Below are positions 41,676-45,259 of a DNA stretch of 45,259 bases, piece by piece (within the stretch, counting starts at the first letter, position 1; each line of letters opens with the position of its first letter). The DNA is from Cupriavidus neocaledonicus. Lineage in GTDB: Bacteria > Pseudomonadota > Gammaproteobacteria > Burkholderiales > Burkholderiaceae. The notes beneath the pieces were generated by a model that worked only from the letters and a program-made list of their open reading frames with translations, searched no databases and was not told where the DNA came from. The position numbers were made by a program, and so were the translations under genes. Location of the stretch: NCBI RefSeq assembly GCF_000372525.1, contig NZ_AQUR01000067.1:1-45259 (forward strand), written 5' to 3'.

Positions 41676-43649
41676 CTAGGCCGCCTTCAGCCGCCGCCAC
41701 AGCGTGGTCGGGCTGATGCCGAGGATATGGCAGGCGGCGGTCCGGTCGCCGCCGCACTCTTCCAGCACGCGCCGGATATGGTCGACTTCGCTGGATTGCT
41801 TGACGCGCGCCAGCGAGCGGCGCGCGCGCGCGGCCGGCGCCGCCGGTGCGGCTTCGGCTGCGGCCCCGGGGGCCGTGGCAAGCGCGGCCTCGCCGAACAG
41901 CTCGGGCGCGGCGGCCTGCAGTTCGCGCTGCAGGGCCTCGCCCTCGAGCCGGCGGCCGGCGACCAGCACCGCGATGCGCTCGGTCACGTTTTCCAGCTCG
42001 CGGATATTGCCGGGCCAGCGGTAGCGCGCCAGCCGCGCGCGCGCCGCGGCGGGCAGGCGCTGCGGGCGTTCCAGCCCGAGCCGGTCCTGCGCGCGGCGGT
42101 ACAGCAGCTCGGCCAGCTCCGGCAGGTCTTCGGCGCGCTCGCGCAGCGGCGGCATGGCAATGCGCAGGATGTTGAGGCGGTAATACAGGTCCTGCCGGAA
42201 GCCGCCGTCGCGCACCATCGCGGCCAGGTCGCGGTGGGTGGCGGCGATCACGCGCACGTTCACCGGCACCGCGTCGAGCCCGCCGATCGGCAGCACCTGC
42301 TTTTCCTGCAGCACGCGCAGCAGGCGCGTCTGCAGCGCGGGCGGCATGTCGCCGACCTCGTCGAGAAACAGCGTGCCGTTGTGGGCCGACTCGAACAGGC
42401 CGGCCTTGCCACCACGGCGCGCGCCGGTGAAGGCGCCCTCTTCGTAGCCGAACAGCTCGCTTTCCAGCAGCGCCTCGGGAAAGGCGGCGCAGTTGACCGC
42501 GACGAACGGGAACGCGCGGCGCGGACTGGCATCGTGCATGCCTTGCGCCAATACCTCCTTGCCGGTGCCGCTCTCGCCGCCGATCAGCACGGTCGAGTCC
42601 ACCGCGGCGTAGCGCCGCGCCAGTTCGCGCAGCGCGATCATCGCCGCCGAGGTGCCGGCCAGGTCGTCGAGGCTGTAGCGCACCGCCGCCGGCCGCGCGC
42701 GGCTGCGCGAGCGCAGGTTGCGGTCGACGCGCTGGATCGCGCTGGCGTCCTGGATGGTCAGCACCGCGCCGGTGGTGCCGGCCTCGCCCAGGATCGGAAT
42801 GCGGTTGACCACCACCATCTTGTCGCCGAGCTTGTGGATTGCCTCGAGTTCCTTGTCGCCGGTCTGCATCACGCCCTCGAGCGCCAGGCCGGGCGCCAGC
42901 GTCTGCAGCTTGCGCCCGACCGCAGCGGCGGCCGAGGTGCCGAGGAAGCGCTCCATGGCCGGGTTGAACGACTGGATCCGCCCCTGCGCATCGACCGCCG
43001 CGACGCCCTCGTTCAGGTGCGCCAGGATGGTGTTGACGTAGTCGCGCCGGGTGGCCTCGATGCGGCGCAGGCGCGCGGCCTCGATCGCGTCTTCCAGTGC
43101 CATGCGCACCGAGTTGCCGGAGTACAGGAACACCCCCGTCAGGCCATAGCGGTCGGCCAGGTCGGTCACCAGGCCCGGGCCCACCACCACCTGGATGCCC
43201 TCCTGCTTCAGCGCCTTCACGCGCGCCACGGCGTCATCCTCGGTCAGGTAGGTGTAGGCCGGCACCGACAGCGAAAACGCGCGCACGAATTCATCGACTT
43301 CGGCATAGGTTGCCGCGTGCGTGACCAGCGCCACCCGCGGCGAGATCCGCCGCGCCGTCGCCAGCGCGCTCATCACGTCGAAGCCCGTGACCTTGACCAG
43401 CACCACCGGCACGTCCACGTGCTGGCGCAGGTAGGCACCGTTGGAGCCGCCGGCGACGACCACGTCGAGCCGGCCCTCGCGCACCTCGCGCGACACCGCG
43501 CTGGCGGCGGCCTCGAACCCCTTGCCGACGATGCGGAATTCGGCGCGGTCGGCATAGGCCGGGATCAGGTCGGCGAAGGCGCGCGCGAGGCGGCTGATGC
43601 CGATCGCCCAGATGCGCGGGCGGCCTTGCGTGGAAACGGGCGGAGCCAT
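41676..43649 (-). CDS. prpR: PrpR, sigma-54-dependent activator of propionate catabolism
   Basis: 657 residues. N-terminal PrpR_N sensing domain (about 12-175, RIWAIGISRLARAFADLIPA), PAS domain (about 200-310, ILAHLNEGVAAVDAQGRIQS), then the AAA+ domain with Walker A GESGTGKE (358-365), the sigma-54 contact GAFTGA (405-410) and Walker B TLFLDEVGD (426-434), and a C-terminal Fis-type helix-turn-helix (EECGGDRTAACHILGISPTT). It responds to 2-methylcitrate and activates prpBC. It is divergent from prpB; the 280-base gap carries a sigma-54 promoter and inverted repeats. Confidence 0.96.
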   Translation of the reverse strand: MAPPVSTQGRPRIWAIGISRLARAFADLIPAYADRAEFRIVGKGFEAAASAVSREVREGRLDVVVAGGSNGAYLRQHVDVPVVLVKVTGFDVMSALATARRISPRVALVTHAATYAEVDEFVRAFSLSVPAYTYLTEDDAVARVKALKQEGIQVVVGPGLVTDLADRYGLTGVFLYSGNSVRMALEDAIEAARLRRIEATRRDYVNTILAHLNEGVAAVDAQGRIQSFNPAMERFLGTSAAAAVGRKLQTLAPGLALEGVMQTGDKELEAIHKLGDKMVVVNRIPILGEAGTTGAVLTIQDASAIQRVDRNLRSRSRARPAAVRYSLDDLAGTSAAMIALRELARRYAAVDSTVLIGGESGTGKEVLAQGMHDASPRRAFPFVAVNCAAFPEALLESELFGYEEGAFTGARRGGKAGLFESAHNGTLFLDEVGDMPPALQTRLLRVLQEKQVLPIGGLDAVPVNVRVIAATHRDLAAMVRDGGFRQDLYYRLNILRIAMPPLRERAEDLPELAELLYRRAQDRLGLERPQRLPAAARARLARYRWPGNIRELENVTERIAVLVAGRRLEGEALQRELQAAAPELFGEAALATAPGAAAEAAPAAPAARARRSLARVKQSSEVDHIRRVLEECGGDRTAACHILGISPTTLWRRLKAA

Positions 43650-43730
43650 GATGCGGTGCGGAAGGAAAGTGAGATGAAAGGCGGCAGGAACAGGCGTACA
43701 GTGCTGTCACATTGTCCGCTACGCGGCCCG

Positions 43731-43774
43731 GGATTTCAACTTTGAATTCCAAAACACCGGGTTTGGATTTCAAA
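43731..43774. promoter_or_regulatory. inverted repeats likely bound by PrpR (upstream activator sites)
   Basis: GGATTTCAACTTTGAATTCC (43731-43750) is a 16-of-20 palindrome. TTTGAATTCCAAA (43741-43753) and TTTGGATTTCAAA (43762-43774) form a second, larger inverted pair with one mismatch. All share the element TTTGAANTCCAAA. They lie 105-148 bases before the sigma-54 -24 element, the normal distance for an enhancer, and 82-125 bases before prpR, so self-control is also possible. Confidence 0.65.
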
Positions 43775-43878
43775 TGTGCCGCAAGCCCGCCATCGCGGCC
43801 GCGACGCGGCCCGCCGCCCTGCCCGCCAGCCCAGTGCTGACAAGGGATTCCGGGTTTTCCGGCCGCTTTCGCAAGGCC

Positions 43879-43894
43879 TGGCACATCCCTTGCA
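43879..43894 (+). promoter_or_regulatory. sigma-54 promoter of prpBC
   Basis: TGGCAC (43879-43884) and TTGCA (43890-43894) with exactly 10 bases between the GG and GC pairs match the -24/-12 consensus TGGCAC-N5-TTGCA. The prpB ATG is 36 bases downstream. PrpR, the divergent AAA+ activator, is the expected partner. Confidence 0.85.
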
Positions 43895-43929
43895 GTATCT
43901 GGTTTGTCCTGTTCACCAACGCATACGCC

Positions 43930-44838
43930 ATGACCTACTCCGCTTCCGACCTCGCGCGCTCCGCCGGCGCCCGTTTCCGCCAGGCGCTGGCCGACGAACA
44001 TCCGCTGCAGGTGGTTGGCGCCATCAACGCCAACCACGCGCTGCTGGCCAGGCGCGCCGGCTATCGCGCCATCTACCTGTCGGGCGGCGGCGTCGCGGCC
44101 GGCTCGCTGGGCCTGCCGGACCTGGGCATCTCGAACCTGGACGACGTGCTGACCGACATCCGCCGCATCACCGACGTGTGCGACACGCCGCTGCTGGTCG
44201 ATGTCGACACCGGCTTCGGCGCCTCGGCCTTCAACGTGGCCCGCACCACCAAGTCGCTGATCAAGTTCGGCGCCGCGGCGATGCATATCGAGGACCAGGT
44301 CGGCGCCAAGCGCTGCGGTCACCGCCCCAACAAGGAAATCGTCAGTCAGGGTGAAATGGTCGACCGCATCAAGGCCGCGGTCGACGCCCGCACCGACGAC
44401 AACTTCGTCATCATGGCCCGTACCGACGCGCTCGCCGTGGAAGGCCTGGACAGCGCCATCGAGCGCGCCGTGGCGTGCGTCGAAGCCGGCGCCGACGCGA
44501 TCTTCCCGGAGGCCATGACCGACCTCGGCATGTACCGCAAGTTCGTCGACGCGGTGAAGGTGCCGGTGCTGGCCAACATCACCGAATTCGGCGCCACGCC
44601 GCTGTTTACCACCGAGGAACTGGGCGGTGCCGGCGTGTCGATGGTGCTGTATCCGCTGTCGGCCTTCCGCGCCATGAACAAGGCCGCGGAAAACGTCTAC
44701 GCGGCGATCCGCCGCGACGGCACGCAGAAGAACGTGGTCGATACCATGCAGACCCGCGCCGAGCTCTACGAGAGCATCGGCTACCATGCCTTCGAGCAGA
44801 AGCTCGACGCCCTGTTCGCGCAAGGCAAGGGCAAGTAA
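43930..44838 (+). CDS. prpB: 2-methylisocitrate lyase
   Basis: 302 residues from the ATG at 43930 ([20 protein letters not shown]), the family start; the leader has no clear Shine-Dalgarno. The isocitrate lyase fold shows [20 protein letters not shown], the metal ligand region VDVDTGFG (90-97, Asp91/Asp93) and the catalytic KRCGH at 127-131. It splits 2-methylisocitrate into pyruvate and succinate, the last step of the methylcitrate cycle for propionate use. It is followed by prpC, behind the sigma-54 promoter. Confidence 0.96.
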   Translation: MTYSASDLARSAGARFRQALADEHPLQVVGAINANHALLARRAGYRAIYLSGGGVAAGSLGLPDLGISNLDDVLTDIRRITDVCDTPLLVDVDTGFGASAFNVARTTKSLIKFGAAAMHIEDQVGAKRCGHRPNKEIVSQGEMVDRIKAAVDARTDDNFVIMARTDALAVEGLDSAIERAVACVEAGADAIFPEAMTDLGMYRKFVDAVKVPVLANITEFGATPLFTTEELGGAGVSMVLYPLSAFRAMNKAAENVYAAIRRDGTQKNVVDTMQTRAELYESIGYHAFEQKLDALFAQGKGK

Positions 44839-44854
44839 GCGACCAGACTCAGGC

Positions 44855-44886
44855 GCGGCCGGGGCGGGCCTTCCCTTCCCGGCCGC
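44855..44886 (+). terminator. hairpin between prpB and prpC
   Basis: GCGGCCGGG (44855-44863) and CCCGGCCGC (44878-44886) form a perfect 9-bp stem with a 14-base loop, in the 98-base gap between prpB and prpC, with no T-run. It is more likely an mRNA stability or partial-termination element than a full terminator. Confidence 0.5.
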
Positions 44887-44936
44887 TTGCACGACCAAAG
44901 ACAGGCAACACCAGGCATCACACCAAGGAGACCCAG

Positions 44937-45259
44937 ATGTCCGAAGCGCAACCGCTCGTCACGCCCAAGCCCAAGAAATCCGTCGCGCTGTCGGGCGTGA
45001 CCGCCGGCAACACCGCGCTGTGCACCGTCGGCCGCACCGGCAACGACCTGCACTACCGCGGCTACGACATCCTCGACATCGCCGAGACCTGCGAATTCGA
45101 GGAAATCGCCCACCTGCTGGTGCACGGCAAGCTGCCGACCAAATCCGAGCTGGCCGCCTACAAGGCCAAGCTCAAGAGCCTGCGCGGCCTGCCCGCCAAC
45201 GTCAAGGCGGCGCTCGAATGGGTGCCCGCCAGCGCGCACCCGATGGACGTGATGCGCAC
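44937..45259 (+). CDS. prpC: 2-methylcitrate synthase, N-terminal part (runs off the window)
   Basis: The ATG at 44937, after AAGGAG, opens 107 codons that continue past the window edge. The sequence SVALSGVTAGNTALCTVGRT, then LHYRGYDILDIAETCEFEEI and AHLLVHGKLPTKSEL is the start of the citrate synthase/2-methylcitrate synthase family. With prpB it forms the methylcitrate cycle operon; the enzyme joins propionyl-CoA and oxaloacetate. The catalytic His and Asp residues lie beyond the window. Confidence 0.94.
   Translation, partial: MSEAQPLVTPKPKKSVALSGVTAGNTALCTVGRTGNDLHYRGYDILDIAETCEFEEIAHLLVHGKLPTKSELAAYKAKLKSLRGLPANVKAALEWVPASAHPMDVMR

Noticed and set aside
41607..43745. 712-codon plus-strand frame opposite prpR
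   Set aside because: Antisense shadow; prpR shows PrpR_N, Walker A, GAFTGA and Fis-type motifs on the minus strand.
43774..43929. Upstream extension of prpB to 43774
   Set aside because: The extra residues do not resemble PrpB and would span the sigma-54 promoter; the family start is the ATG at 43930.

Overview
The window is about 45 kb of very GC-rich, gene-dense DNA from a betaproteobacterium of the Burkholderiaceae. It looks most like Cupriavidus or Ralstonia. This rests on the prpR / prpB-prpC arrangement, a Bug (TctC-like) binding protein, the fused PhaAB antiporter subunit and the general protein style, not on a database search. I see no rRNA, tRNA, CRISPR array, phage or conjugative module.

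Left part (1-15.9 kb), envelope and stress. The window opens inside an ISL3-like insertion sequence. It appears to have cut a second universal-stress gene down to about its first 35 codons; the intact tandem-domain Usp gene lies next to it, behind an FNR/ANR-type box. Next, on the minus strand, comes a four-gene set: a small exported protein, a DUF3302 protein, an HlyD-type adaptor and a NodT-type outer-membrane lipoprotein. A lone lipoprotein gene follows. Then a hybrid histidine kinase and a NarL/RcsB-type response regulator are divergent from ytcA-mdtN-mdtO-mdtP, a complete FUSC-type tripartite efflux pump. A group 4 glycosyltransferase and a tiny Lys/Gly/Ala-repeat protein close this part.

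Middle (16-26.6 kb). A class I methyltransferase and a DUF72 protein are divergent. A complete six-gene group 2 Mrp antiporter operon (phaAB-C-D-E-F-G, ion transport, unrelated to polyhydroxyalkanoate genes) follows. Next is a PQQ- and haem c-containing alcohol dehydrogenase whose active site predicts a calcium enzyme.

Catabolic block (26.8-34.1 kb). A crotonase-family protein lacking both canonical hydratase glutamates, an IclR regulator, and a divergent thiolase / short-chain dehydrogenase / enoyl-CoA hydratase / Bug protein / MFS transporter series. Two similar near-palindromes, one next to iclR and one next to the thiolase gene, are strong candidate IclR operators. The module looks like uptake and beta-oxidation-type breakdown of an unidentified acid; no CoA ligase or acyl-CoA dehydrogenase is present here.

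Right part (34.2-45.3 kb). A conserved-looking hypothetical, purT, an MscS-family channel, a Gdx/SugE guanidinium exporter divergent from a LysR regulator, an HD-GYP phosphodiesterase, an ABM-domain protein, a cysteine-synthase-family enzyme, and the 2-methylcitrate locus: prpR divergent from prpB-prpC. That locus has a near-consensus sigma-54 promoter and upstream inverted repeats that fit PrpR binding. prpC runs off the right end.

Most of the window is ordinary chromosomal content. I found no clearly new defence or mobile system. The best candidates for something under-described are the DUF3302/HlyD/NodT set without a recognisable energised translocase, and the IclR-controlled acyl-CoA block with its atypical crotonase.
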